Positions 46,820 through 55,692 of a stretch of 64,000 nt of DNA are shown piece after piece. The stretch is from positions 248,001 through 312,000 of the forward strand of contig NZQV01000006.1 of assembly GCA_002696035.1 (NCBI GenBank), in the 5' to 3' direction. The stretch comes from Balneola sp. (GTDB lineage Bacteria; Bacteroidota; Rhodothermia; Balneolales; Balneolaceae). The stretch's first letter is position 1. Each line of letters begins with the position of its first letter. The translations under genes and the position numbers were made by a program. The notes beneath the pieces are model-generated. The model had not been told where the DNA came from and did no database searches. It saw only the letters and a list, made by a program, of their open reading frames with translations.

Positions 46820-48814
46820 ATGTCCCTCAGCAACAAAGCGAAAAATTACATCCGGAAGCATCACTCCAAAAAAAGTACGGCTAAACTTGCCTCCGACTTA
46901 AATCTGGATGAATCAAAGGTTCAGGAATTCATTGATGAGATCAGCGAGCCGCTTCCCCTTAAAAAGAAGATCACTTTTTACGCCATCACCTTTTCTATTC
47001 CAGTTTTGTTTTTTGTGATCCTGGAAGTCACTTTGCGAAGTGTGGATTACATGGGAAACACAGAGCTGTTCGTTGATCCCCAGATTCCTTCTAACGAATA
47101 CCTCATTCCCAATCCTAATTTCGCCTCTAAGTATTTTTTCTATACCAAAACCATTCCCAATCCTTCGGTAGATGTATTCCTGCAGGAGAAACCGGACAAT
47201 TCCTACCGCGTATTTGCCATGGGTGGCTCCAGTGCGGCCGGATATCCCTATGGATTTAATGGCACCTTTTCGAGATTGGTAGATGATATTTTGACCGACG
47301 CCATGCCCTCCCACGAAGTAGAAGTTGTGAACGTGGCGACCTCTGCCATCAGCACGTATACCCTGGTTGATCAGGTTGATGAGATCCTTGAACAACAACC
47401 GGATGCCATCATGATCTATGCCGGACATAATGAATTTTACGGTGCTTTGGGCGTTGGATCCAACGAAAACCTGGGAGCATTTCCCGGTTTTGTGCGTTTT
47501 TATCTGAAATTACAGCGATTTAAAACCTTCCTCTTTATGAGGGAAATGATCGTGGATACCGGTCAGTGGATCTTTGGGAGCTCCGGCTCAGCGGGAGGCA
47601 CACTCATGGAACGCATCATTAGCAATCAATCTATAGAGTTAGACGGACCTGTATTTGAGCTCGCCATGATCCAGTTCAGAAGCAATATGGAGGCCATTGT
47701 TTCGGAATTTCAGGAACACGGAATTCCCGTTTATCTCTCTACTATTGCAAGTAATGTGAAAGATCAGCCGCCCTTTATTTCTTTAGAACAAGATGATCAT
47801 CCGCCCGCCTCATCAGTTTACGATAAGGCTAGAAAAACCTACGCACTGGGAGACACACTTCAAGCCAGATCACAGTTTGAATACGCCAAAGATCTGGATG
47901 GACTGAAATTCCGTGCCCCCACTATGATCAACGAAATTATTGAAGAACTCTCCGGTGAATTTGACAACGTACGACTGGTAGATACGCATGCAGCTCTTGA
48001 AGGCCAATCTGATGATGGCATCATCGGCAAAAACCTGATGCTGGAACATCTTCACCCCAACCAAACTGGCTATTACTGGATGGGAAGGACTTTTGCTGAA
48101 CACATGCTTAAAGATCTCTCCCGATCTGAAATGATAAAACAGCAGCCAACCGACCTGTCTTCCTATTTTGAAGAAATGCACATTACGGAACTCGATGACC
48201 GCATCGTTTATCACCGATTGCGGACGCTTGAACAGGGCTTTCCTTTTGTACTGGATAGCAAGACAGATCCCTACCAGTTTAGTTATGAACCAGCAGATGT
48301 TCTGGACTCTCTCGCTTTTGGTGTTGTTCACAAAAATACCCGCTGGGACGCTGCAAAAGTAGAACTTGCCCGTCACTATCAGAATCAGGGAAAAGCTCAA
48401 AAAGCCCTTAAAGAATATTACAGCCTCATTCGGAATCAACCGTGGAACGATTCTCCTTACGTATATGCTGCCCGCGTGTACCTCGAACAAAATGATTTTA
48501 CCAATGCTGAGCCTTTGCTTGAAAAAGCGTACGAACTTGATCCTAACGATGCATTTATAACCAAAATGCTGGGGGCAATAAACCTGAATCAGGGGCAAAC
48601 AGAAGCAGCGATCCGGTATCTGGAAGAATCGCGTGCAGTTAATCCTAATGACCCACAAATGTTGTACAATCTATCGGGAGCATACGGCACAAACCAAGAA
48701 TTTGAAAAGGCCCTTAAAACCGCGAATCAGGTTCTTGAACTCAATCCAAATTATCCGGGCATTCAGCAGTGGAAAGCCCAACTCACAAGAATTATAAATT
48801 CAAGAAGAAATTAA
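46820..48814 (+). CDS. Membrane-anchored GDSL/SGNH-like hydrolase with C-terminal TPRs
   Basis: 664 residues. The cytoplasmic N-tail (1-48) looks like a small helix-turn-helix, with SKKSTAKLASDLNLDESKVQ. A membrane helix follows (51-70), then the SGNH core: block I VFAMGGSSAAGYP (Ser137/138), block III IYAGHNEFYG and block V EHLHPNQTGYYW with E-x2-H instead of D-x2-H. At least three TPRs end the protein (about 520-650, including LLEKAYELDPNDAF and NLSGAYGTNQEFEKAL). Substrate unknown. Two bases after the adenosyltransferase and four before the mutase. Confidence 0.85.
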   Translation: MSLSNKAKNYIRKHHSKKSTAKLASDLNLDESKVQEFIDEISEPLPLKKKITFYAITFSIPVLFFVILEVTLRSVDYMGNTELFVDPQIPSNEYLIPNPNFASKYFFYTKTIPNPSVDVFLQEKPDNSYRVFAMGGSSAAGYPYGFNGTFSRLVDDILTDAMPSHEVEVVNVATSAISTYTLVDQVDEILEQQPDAIMIYAGHNEFYGALGVGSNENLGAFPGFVRFYLKLQRFKTFLFMREMIVDTGQWIFGSSGSAGGTLMERIISNQSIELDGPVFELAMIQFRSNMEAIVSEFQEHGIPVYLSTIASNVKDQPPFISLEQDDHPPASSVYDKARKTYALGDTLQARSQFEYAKDLDGLKFRAPTMINEIIEELSGEFDNVRLVDTHAALEGQSDDGIIGKNLMLEHLHPNQTGYYWMGRTFAEHMLKDLSRSEMIKQQPTDLSSYFEEMHITELDDRIVYHRLRTLEQGFPFVLDSKTDPYQFSYEPADVLDSLAFGVVHKNTRWDAAKVELARHYQNQGKAQKALKEYYSLIRNQPWNDSPYVYAARVYLEQNDFTNAEPLLEKAYELDPNDAFITKMLGAINLNQGQTEAAIRYLEESRAVNPNDPQMLYNLSGAYGTNQEFEKALKTANQVLELNPNYPGIQQWKAQLTRIINSRRN

Positions 48815-48818
48815 CGTT

Positions 48819-50168
48819 ATGGCACTAATGATCTCAGTCTCGGGTATCCGGGGCATTTTTGGAACCGACCTCACCCCACAGAATCTCTCAAAATTTACGG
48901 CCGCCTACGGCACCTGGCTTGAAGGCGGAACCGTGGTAGTGGGCCGCGATTCTCGCGTTACCGGCCAGCTTTGTGAAGACATTGTAGCCGCCACCCTGGC
49001 GAGTGTCGGTTGCGATGTGGTGAAAGTTGGAATCGTCCCTACCCCAACGGTGGCCATGGGAGTCTTGAAACACAAGGCAGCGGGCGGAATCATTATATCA
49101 GCCAGCCATAACCCTGCGGAATGGAATGCACTGAAATTACTGAACGAAAAAAGTGAATTTCTGGATGCCGATCAGGGCAAGAAAGTCATCGAGATCTCAG
49201 AATCCGGCGATTTTGCTTATCAGCCATTTGATAAGATCGGAAAGATCACGGAAGACCCTGATATCCTGGATGATCACATTCAAAAGATCCTCGATCTTCC
49301 TTATATCAACAAAGAGGAAATTGCCGCCAGGAATTTTTCCGTGGCAGTAGATGCCGTAAATGGTGCCGGTTCAGAAGCTCTTCCTCGACTGCTCGAAAAA
49401 CTTGGGGTGAATACTGTTCACAAACTGCACTGCACACCTAACGGAATTTTCCCTCATAACCCTGAGCCACTCCCGGCTCATCTCGCTGAAATTTGTGAAT
49501 TGGTGAAGGAGAAGAAAGTCGACCTTGGTGTGGTTACAGATCCTGATGCCGACCGACTTGCACTGGTTGACGATACCGGAAAACTCTTCGGTGAAGAATA
49601 CACCCAGGCTACTGCTTTTGATTTCATTCTTGGCAAAACTCCAGGCGCTTGTGCCACCAACCTTTCTTCCTCCCGCGTTTCGGATGATGTAGCCCGCGAG
49701 CACGGACAAAAATGCTACCGATCTGCTGTTGGGGAGATCAACGTTGTAAAAGTGATGCAGGAACAGGATGCCGTAATTGGCGGCGAAGGGAATGGCGGGG
49801 TGATCTGTCCGGATCTGCATTATGGCCGGGATGCCCTTGTTGGAACCGCGATGGTGCTTCAGCATCTGGCTGAAAAAGGAATGAGTTCTTCGGAATACAG
49901 AGCTTCACTCCCCGATTACTTTATGAGCAAAAACAAGATCCAGCTCGATGATTTAGGCAAAGATGCCGATGAAGTCCTCGAAATGATAAAAGAGCACTTT
50001 TCAAGCCTTGAACCAAATACGGTGGATGGTGTGAAAATTGACTTTGCCGAAGGGTGGGTTCATCTGAGAAAATCAAATACAGAACCCATTATCCGCATCT
50101 ATTCAGAAGGAAGGTCCCCTGAAGCCGCTGAAGGTTTTGCAGGAAAGATCTTTGATCTGCTTAAATAG
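48819..50168 (+). CDS. glmM: Phosphoglucosamine mutase / phosphohexomutase
   Basis: Alpha-D-phosphohexomutase. 449 residues. Catalytic phosphoserine Ser96 in IISASHNPAEWN, metal loop DPDADRLALV (Asp residues about 241-245), sugar loop GGEGNGGVI and phosphate-binding RKSNTEPIIRIY. Family members act on glucosamine-, mannose- or glucose-phosphates. GlmM is the usual assignment in this lineage, but substrate is not settled by sequence. Four bases after the GDSL-TPR gene, so same transcript. Confidence 0.88.
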   Translation: MALMISVSGIRGIFGTDLTPQNLSKFTAAYGTWLEGGTVVVGRDSRVTGQLCEDIVAATLASVGCDVVKVGIVPTPTVAMGVLKHKAAGGIIISASHNPAEWNALKLLNEKSEFLDADQGKKVIEISESGDFAYQPFDKIGKITEDPDILDDHIQKILDLPYINKEEIAARNFSVAVDAVNGAGSEALPRLLEKLGVNTVHKLHCTPNGIFPHNPEPLPAHLAEICELVKEKKVDLGVVTDPDADRLALVDDTGKLFGEEYTQATAFDFILGKTPGACATNLSSSRVSDDVAREHGQKCYRSAVGEINVVKVMQEQDAVIGGEGNGGVICPDLHYGRDALVGTAMVLQHLAEKGMSSSEYRASLPDYFMSKNKIQLDDLGKDADEVLEMIKEHFSSLEPNTVDGVKIDFAEGWVHLRKSNTEPIIRIYSEGRSPEAAEGFAGKIFDLLK

Positions 50169-50324
50169 AATATGCTCAAGTCCACCTTGTTATAGGTTAA
50201 AAAACAGTCGGCTCCGGTTATCTTTAATCAATATTAATTAAAAGAAACTAAACCACCCGGTTCCCATGTTCTAAATGGTGCGAACAGTCATTCTTTTGGA
50301 TCATTTAACTACATAAATAAAGAT

Positions 50325-52247
50325 TTGCCTGAACAACCAAACAAAGAGAATAAACAAGACGAGAAAAAGAAAAAACAACCCGGAAAATGGACCGGCCGTA
50401 AAAAACCTAACTTTGGGTGGACCAGCGCCCTTATCTGGCTTTTACTACTTGCCCTGCTTTACAACTGGTACATGGCTTCCGGAGATGGGTTTATGGGCGG
50501 CACTCCCGAAATCGAGTACTCCGAGTTCCGTAAACAACTCAATGAAGGAAATGTAGAACGAGTTCACGTTCAGGGAGATCAAATTCAGGGAGAGTTTAAA
50601 ACCACACAGGATCTTCAGATCACCGACGGGGACACTCTGCAGGCTGAAAGTTTCTCTACGTACATCCCGTCTTTTGGAGATGAAAACCTTTACGAGCGGC
50701 TTGAGGAACAAAATGTAACTATTTCTGCCCAGCCCGAATCGGAATATAGTTGGTGGTACATCTTACTTATAACCTTGCCCATTCTATTTTTTATTCTCAT
50801 TGGGGTGATGTTCTACCAGCGAATGAAATCACAAAGTCAGGGCTTTTTTAACATCGGGAAAAGTAAAGCCAAACTTCAGGAACCTGAAAAACAGGATACT
50901 AAATTTGAAGACGTGGCAGGACTCGATAACGCTAAAAAGGAATTACAAGAGATCATCGAATTCCTGAAAGAGCCGGATCGATTCCAGAAGATCGGTGCAA
51001 AATTACCAAAGGGCCTGCTTATGGTTGGGCCGCCGGGAACCGGAAAAACCCTGATGGCCAAAGCCGCTGCAGGTGAAGCAGATGTTCCCTTCTTCAGTAT
51101 TTCCGGATCGGACTTTATGGAGATGTTTGTGGGGGTTGGAGCCAAAAGAGTTCGCGATATGTTTGATAAAGCTAAAAAAGTTTCCCCGAGTATCATTTTT
51201 ATAGATGAGATTGATTCTATTGGTCGCAGACGAGGAGCCGGTTTAGGCGGCGGGCACGACGAACGCGAGCAAACGCTGAACCAATTACTTTCAGAACTGG
51301 ATGGTTTTGAACCAACCGAAAGTGTTGTGGTTATGGCTGCTACAAATCGGCCTGATATTTTGGACAAAGCACTGTTGCGCCCCGGACGTTTTGACCGACG
51401 GATCACCATCAACCTTCCCAAGCAAAAGGCCCGGCACGAGATCCTGAAGATCCATGCCAGAAATAAGAAACTGAAGGACGGAGTAGATCTTGAAAAAATT
51501 GCCCGAAGTACCCCCGGCTTCAGTGGTGCTGATCTGGAAAACCTCCTTAATGAAGCGTCTTTGTATGCGGGAAGAAATAAGCGAAATGAAATTGCGATGG
51601 AAGACATCGACAAGGCGCGAGACAAAGTTCTGATGGGGCTTGAAAGAGATGGCATGGAAATTGGCGAGGATGAAAAGAAAATGCTTGCTTACCATGAAGC
51701 CGGACATGCGTTAGTGGCTGCGGTTCTTCCCCATTCCGATCCCATCCATAAAGTCACCATCATTCCACGTGGAAAAGCGATGGGCGTCACTCAACAACTT
51801 CCTGAAAAAGAAAAATACATTTATAAACGGGAGTATTTACTAGATCGGCTGGCGGTCATTATGGGAGGTCGTGCTGCAGAAGATCTTATTTTTGAAACCT
51901 CGACCAGTGGGGCACAAGACGATCTCAAGCAAGTGGCCAAGCTTTCCAGGAAAATGGTGCTTGATCTTGGAATGACCGATCGATTTGGGCATGTCTCTTT
52001 CGGCAGTGAGGAACAGGAAATATTCCTTGGCCGCGATATGAGCCAGAAGCAGGAATACAGCGATGCCACCGCCCGTGAAATTGATGAGGAAGTGCAGAAA
52101 ATTTCCAAGGAAGCTTTTGAACGTGCAAAAAACACCTTGGTAGAGAATCAGGATGTCCTTGATAAAGTAGCCGAATTACTGCTCGAGAAAGAAGAGATCT
52201 CTGGAAAAGAAGTAGATAAACTCCTTGATAAGAAAGAATCAGATTGA
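50325..52247 (+). CDS. ftsH: ATP-dependent zinc metalloprotease FtsH
   Basis: Membrane AAA+ protease. 640 residues. Two membrane helices (about 33-50 and 143-164) flank a periplasmic domain. Walker A GPPGTGKT (235-242), Walker B IIFIDEID (290-297), the second-region-of-homology Arg in RPGRFDRRI, and zinc motif HEAGH (457-461) are all present. The only start reaching the family N-terminus is TTG at 50325; no in-frame ATG lies upstream. 156 bp after the mutase gene. Confidence 0.97.
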   Translation: MPEQPNKENKQDEKKKKQPGKWTGRKKPNFGWTSALIWLLLLALLYNWYMASGDGFMGGTPEIEYSEFRKQLNEGNVERVHVQGDQIQGEFKTTQDLQITDGDTLQAESFSTYIPSFGDENLYERLEEQNVTISAQPESEYSWWYILLITLPILFFILIGVMFYQRMKSQSQGFFNIGKSKAKLQEPEKQDTKFEDVAGLDNAKKELQEIIEFLKEPDRFQKIGAKLPKGLLMVGPPGTGKTLMAKAAAGEADVPFFSISGSDFMEMFVGVGAKRVRDMFDKAKKVSPSIIFIDEIDSIGRRRGAGLGGGHDEREQTLNQLLSELDGFEPTESVVVMAATNRPDILDKALLRPGRFDRRITINLPKQKARHEILKIHARNKKLKDGVDLEKIARSTPGFSGADLENLLNEASLYAGRNKRNEIAMEDIDKARDKVLMGLERDGMEIGEDEKKMLAYHEAGHALVAAVLPHSDPIHKVTIIPRGKAMGVTQQLPEKEKYIYKREYLLDRLAVIMGGRAAEDLIFETSTSGAQDDLKQVAKLSRKMVLDLGMTDRFGHVSFGSEEQEIFLGRDMSQKQEYSDATAREIDEEVQKISKEAFERAKNTLVENQDVLDKVAELLLEKEEISGKEVDKLLDKKESD

Positions 52248-52319
52248 TCCTATCTCAGGGAACGTAAAATTTCCCTTTGAACTTCATATATAAACAGAAC
52301 AAACTAAAATTGACCGAAT

Positions 52320-52781
52320 ATGTTAACCTGGAAAGACCTTAAAGATTTCGCCAAAAACGGCAACCCCAAACCTGAAAAACGGGTAGAGAAATCTAACGAG
52401 GAATGGAAAAAAGAGCTTACTGAAGAACAATATGCCATCACTCGCAAAAAAGGAACCGAACGTCCGGGTTCCAGCGACATGTGTTATAAATTCGATCCGG
52501 GTTTGTATGAATGTGTGTGCTGCGGAACCAAATTATTTGATGCAACCACAAAGTTTGAAAGCAGCTCTGGATGGCCGTCTTTTACGCAACCGGTCAAAGA
52601 AAATGCCGTGAAATATGAAATGGATACCTCCCACGGTATGGTGCGGATCGAAGCTTTGTGTAATACTTGTGATGCACATTTAGGCCATGTTTTCCCCGAC
52701 GGCCCCGAACCCAGCGGATTACGTTATTGTGTAAATGCTATGAGTTTGCAAAAAGTAGAAGAAGAAACATCGAATTCCTGA
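52320..52781 (+). CDS. msrB: Peptide-methionine (R)-S-oxide reductase
   Basis: Repairs methionine-R-sulfoxide. 153 residues. Zinc-binding pairs CVCCG and CNTCDAHLGHVF, core SSGWPSFTQP, and catalytic Cys in RYCVNAMSL (about 142). No signal peptide, so cytoplasmic; no msrA fusion. 72 bp after ftsH. Confidence 0.95.
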   Translation: MLTWKDLKDFAKNGNPKPEKRVEKSNEEWKKELTEEQYAITRKKGTERPGSSDMCYKFDPGLYECVCCGTKLFDATTKFESSSGWPSFTQPVKENAVKYEMDTSHGMVRIEALCNTCDAHLGHVFPDGPEPSGLRYCVNAMSLQKVEEETSNS

Positions 52782-52882
52782 ACTAACCAGATTATCATTT
52801 AAATAAGGTCATTTCGCAGCAAATGCCCGAAATCTAATTGTTTGATACGTTTCAACAATTGATTTTATGGCAGTATTCAGAT

Positions 52883-52903
52883 CCCCGTATTCACGGGAAT
52901 GAC
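52883..52903. repeat. Small CCCGT/ACGGG hairpin of a common dispersed type
   Basis: ATCCCCGTATTCACGGGAAT, arms CCCGT (52884-52888) / ACGGG (52893-52897), in the 198-bp spacer between convergent msrB and the gene at 52980. The form resembles widely scattered CCCG-rich hairpins in bacterial genomes (memory only). Nothing else is visible in the spacer besides a small CTGATT/AATCAG stem next to 52980. Confidence 0.4.
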
Positions 52904-52979
52904 CATTCCAACATATTTGCTTATCCTGCCTTTTTATTGGTTTATATAACTGATTTTCAAATCAGCATTAGTAACTCGT

Positions 52980-54182
52980 TTAGCTATTCTCCTTGTCTTC
53001 TATGACGGGCAGATAATCGTCGGGAAGCATTTTGCACACGGGCACATATCGCCAGTAACCTTTTATTTCAACAGCATCTTTAGCTTTCAAAAGACCATTT
53101 CTGGTAAACTCAGCCGACCACCCATTTAAAGAGATCCAGGACGTTTGGTGCCGGTAATTTTGAAGTCCCATTATTCCGTCCGGATCGTCAACACCTTTTT
53201 CGATATACTCTATGCGAATCTCTTCTTCAGAACGGATGAGTAAATTCTCGTTTTCAAAGCTTGGAATGATGATCTCCCCCTTCTCTTTCTCAATATCACT
53301 TACTGAAGATGATGAAAAGGCCATCGCCGATGTACTTGTAACAGCCTGTCCGGAGAAAATGCGATAGCCAAACGAGAGCGGTGACTTATCGCTGGCCATA
53401 GCGATCAGAAAGTGACGGAATGACCCCTGAAAAAACTCTTCTCTTTTTTCCTTCCATTCCCTTTTCTGCACTTCATTTATAGGCTCAAGCTCCTCAAAGA
53501 AATAATCTGCGTCAACATTTTGCCCTATGATCTGGCTGTATTCTTTTGCCACGTATTCCTCCAGCGCGATCCTCACTTTGTAGCCCAGTTCGTAATTCAG
53601 CACCACAAGCTCGGCAGGCTCCCTGACCCAAGTCACTCCATCTTCATTTCCTTTTGCAAAAGTAACATCATCGGGATTGGCCAAGCCACATTTCAAATCA
53701 TCATCAGTTATGTAATAGTCTATGAAGGTCTTTAACCGTTTGGATTGCGGATGCTCATCAATCTTTGACTGACTCAGGGACGCATTTAAAGATGGGTTTT
53801 CCTTTCTATCCAGAAAAGATGGGATTCGTTCTGCCTGAAGGGTAACAGATTGTCTGGCTCCATTACTTCGGATCAAATTCACCTCTTCGGAACCTCCCCT
53901 GTAATCCTCGTGATCTACAAACACTTCATAATAACCGGCCGGCAGCTTTATGGTGAAGCCCCCCTCACTGTCCGTTTGAGTTTGTTGAGTTGTCCCGCTC
54001 AATAAAATCAAGCCCCCGGCAATCGGTTCTCCTGATTCCTGATCAACGGCTTTGCCATCTAAGGTTACTGTGGGAACGGTAGCGGTTTCGGTAATGATCT
54101 TGTTAGTATTGGAGCAGGAAATGACAATCGGAAAAATAAAGAATAGTATAAATAATTTAGTAAGTACTGAACGAAAGGCCAT
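52980..54182 (-). CDS. Carboxypeptidase-regulatory-like domain lipoprotein
   Basis: 400 residues. The lipoprotein signal ends at PIVISCSN (Cys about 23). A carboxypeptidase-regulatory-like beta-sandwich (about 38-115) shows LDGKAVDQESGEPIAGGLI and SEGGFTIKLPAGYYEV. The C-terminal 270 residues have no domain I recognise. Typical of Bacteroidota surface proteins. ATG at 54182 chosen over a TTG one codon earlier. Confidence 0.75.
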   Translation of the reverse strand: MAFRSVLTKLFILFFIFPIVISCSNTNKIITETATVPTVTLDGKAVDQESGEPIAGGLILLSGTTQQTQTDSEGGFTIKLPAGYYEVFVDHEDYRGGSEEVNLIRSNGARQSVTLQAERIPSFLDRKENPSLNASLSQSKIDEHPQSKRLKTFIDYYITDDDLKCGLANPDDVTFAKGNEDGVTWVREPAELVVLNYELGYKVRIALEEYVAKEYSQIIGQNVDADYFFEELEPINEVQKREWKEKREEFFQGSFRHFLIAMASDKSPLSFGYRIFSGQAVTSTSAMAFSSSSVSDIEKEKGEIIIPSFENENLLIRSEEEIRIEYIEKGVDDPDGIMGLQNYRHQTSWISLNGWSAEFTRNGLLKAKDAVEIKGYWRYVPVCKMLPDDYLPVIEDKENS

Positions 54183-54338
54183 CAATGATATCGTCTTTTA
54201 ATTTTTTATGATTTAAGTCGTCTTCGGCGGGATTCTCTTACGATGAACACATATACCTGCTAAGGTAGTATTTTTATGATTTTAGGTTGATCGATTTTTC
54301 AACTTTTAAAGATCAGTATTATAGCAGGCGTTTTAATT

Positions 54339-55001
54339 TCAGAAAAGAATGATGGAGAGTCCGGCCCGGATATCAAAGCGATGTAATCTTCTGGTTTCGT
54401 TCTGCTTTTCATATAAGCCAACCATATCAAATCCATATCGGAAACCTGTAAAAACCTGAGTTTGTTCGTCCAAATCAAAACTTAGCTGAATAGCCGGCTC
54501 CACAAATAAACCCGCTTTTCTAATTTCATCAGACAGGTCGAACAATTGCTGAATTTCCGGCTGATCCGAAAATCGTTCGCCCTCATAACCTGATGTAAAA
54601 ACGGGTCGAAATCCTGCTGAAAGTCCCAGATCAACGAGGTCTCCAGAAACCAAGTATCTCACCCCTAAAGGAACTTCAAGCATTTTAAAACCGTAGGAAA
54701 GATCAAATGAAGACGGAAATGAATTCCCACTTTCAAAATTTCCGGCCTTATACGTTCTTTGGAAATTATTCTCAGATAACCCGATACCTGCATACAACTC
54801 CAGCTTTTCTGAAAGCCCATACCCCAAACTCACCCCAATATGAGTTCCGGCCTTCATTCCGGATTCAAAATCATTTTCACCGGAAGAACTGAAGGTCGAA
54901 AAATTAGGACCGGCTTCAATATCCAGACGAGTTTCCTGCGCTTGGGTTGTGAATGTAAAAGCCAGCAACAACAGCATCACTAAAGGTAAAGGTCGTAGCA
55001 T
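54339..55001 (-). CDS. PorT-like outer-membrane beta-barrel protein
   Basis: 220 residues. Signal peptide (FTFTTQAQ), then an eight-strand barrel pattern: RLDIEAGPNFSTFSS, then GTHIGVSLGYGLSEKLELYAG, MLEVPLGVRYLV and FTGFRYGFDMVGL, ending RFDIRAGLSIILF. Such small barrels are common in Bacteroidota; function is unknown. It lies 36 bp after the SxtJ-like gene and may belong to the same transcript. Confidence 0.72.
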   Translation of the reverse strand: MLRPLPLVMLLLLAFTFTTQAQETRLDIEAGPNFSTFSSSGENDFESGMKAGTHIGVSLGYGLSEKLELYAGIGLSENNFQRTYKAGNFESGNSFPSSFDLSYGFKMLEVPLGVRYLVSGDLVDLGLSAGFRPVFTSGYEGERFSDQPEIQQLFDLSDEIRKAGLFVEPAIQLSFDLDEQTQVFTGFRYGFDMVGLYEKQNETRRLHRFDIRAGLSIILF

Positions 55002-55037
55002 GAAATAATATAGATTTTGATGAATAGTCAGTCTCTC

Positions 55038-55424
55038 TTACCAGGGATTTTCCAGATCCTTTTTGGTATAGGTATGCTCTCTGAACTCGAACATACTTCC
55101 CTTATTATCTTTCAATCTCATAGGGTCATTCCCAAACAACCGAAACAGCAAAGCGATGGGGGTAACCACTACATAATACACCAGCGAAAGCAGCACTCTG
55201 GAGTTGAACCACCCCAATCCTTCAGCCAGTTTATACCACGCCCAAACCAGGCGATTTCCAACGGGCGATATAAAAGATGCTATCCCAATAATACCGGCGG
55301 CATACACGAAGTAAATACTTCCAAAGATCCAACCCAATATCAACATACCGGTAACCATTACCAGTTGGGTTTTTGGGGTTGAAGGATCCTGCTCTATATG
55401 GGTCAGTGTTTTTGGTTCAATCAT
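55038..55424 (-). CDS. SxtJ-like membrane protein
   Basis: 128 residues. Three or four membrane segments (about 21-54 as a pair, and 73-95), with GWIFGSIYFVYAAGIIGI and a C-terminal charged tail containing FGNDPMRLKD. It resembles SxtJ of the saxitoxin cluster, a membrane protein found next to carbamoyltransferases. The activity of the family is not known. Context here is the same: a carbamoyltransferase and an SxtK-like microprotein lie upstream. Confidence 0.75.
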   Translation of the reverse strand: MIEPKTLTHIEQDPSTPKTQLVMVTGMLILGWIFGSIYFVYAAGIIGIASFISPVGNRLVWAWYKLAEGLGWFNSRVLLSLVYYVVVTPIALLFRLFGNDPMRLKDNKGSMFEFREHTYTKKDLENPW

Positions 55425-55470
55425 AATTATGCGTTTATGCTAAGATGCTAATAATCAGCTTTTAAATTAT

Positions 55471-55620
55471 TTAGAACAAGGTATAAATGAATGGTGCTAT
55501 GGAAGACCCACCACCAATCACAATTAAAAAACCAAGCAGAAGCAGTACTATTATGACCGGTGCCAACCAAAATTTCTTCCGCTCTTTCATAAAATTCCAA
55601 AGGTCTTTCAGTGTTTCCAT
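55471..55620 (-). CDS. DUF5989/SxtK-like microprotein
   Basis: 49 residues. METLKDLWNFMKERKKFWLA is followed by a single membrane helix (about 21-38). The aromatic and basic head with a W-L-x-P entry into the helix fits the DUF5989/SxtK family of carbamoyltransferase-linked microproteins. It lies 72 bp after the carbamoyltransferase and 46 bp before the SxtJ-like gene. Easily missed in annotation because of its length. Confidence 0.75.
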   Translation of the reverse strand: METLKDLWNFMKERKKFWLAPVIIVLLLLGFLIVIGGGSSIAPFIYTLF

Positions 55621-55692
55621 CTATGTCTTTTTTTCATTCTTAATCACTAAATTTCCGGAGTTCAAAAATATAAAATCGTCTTTTTATCGACA

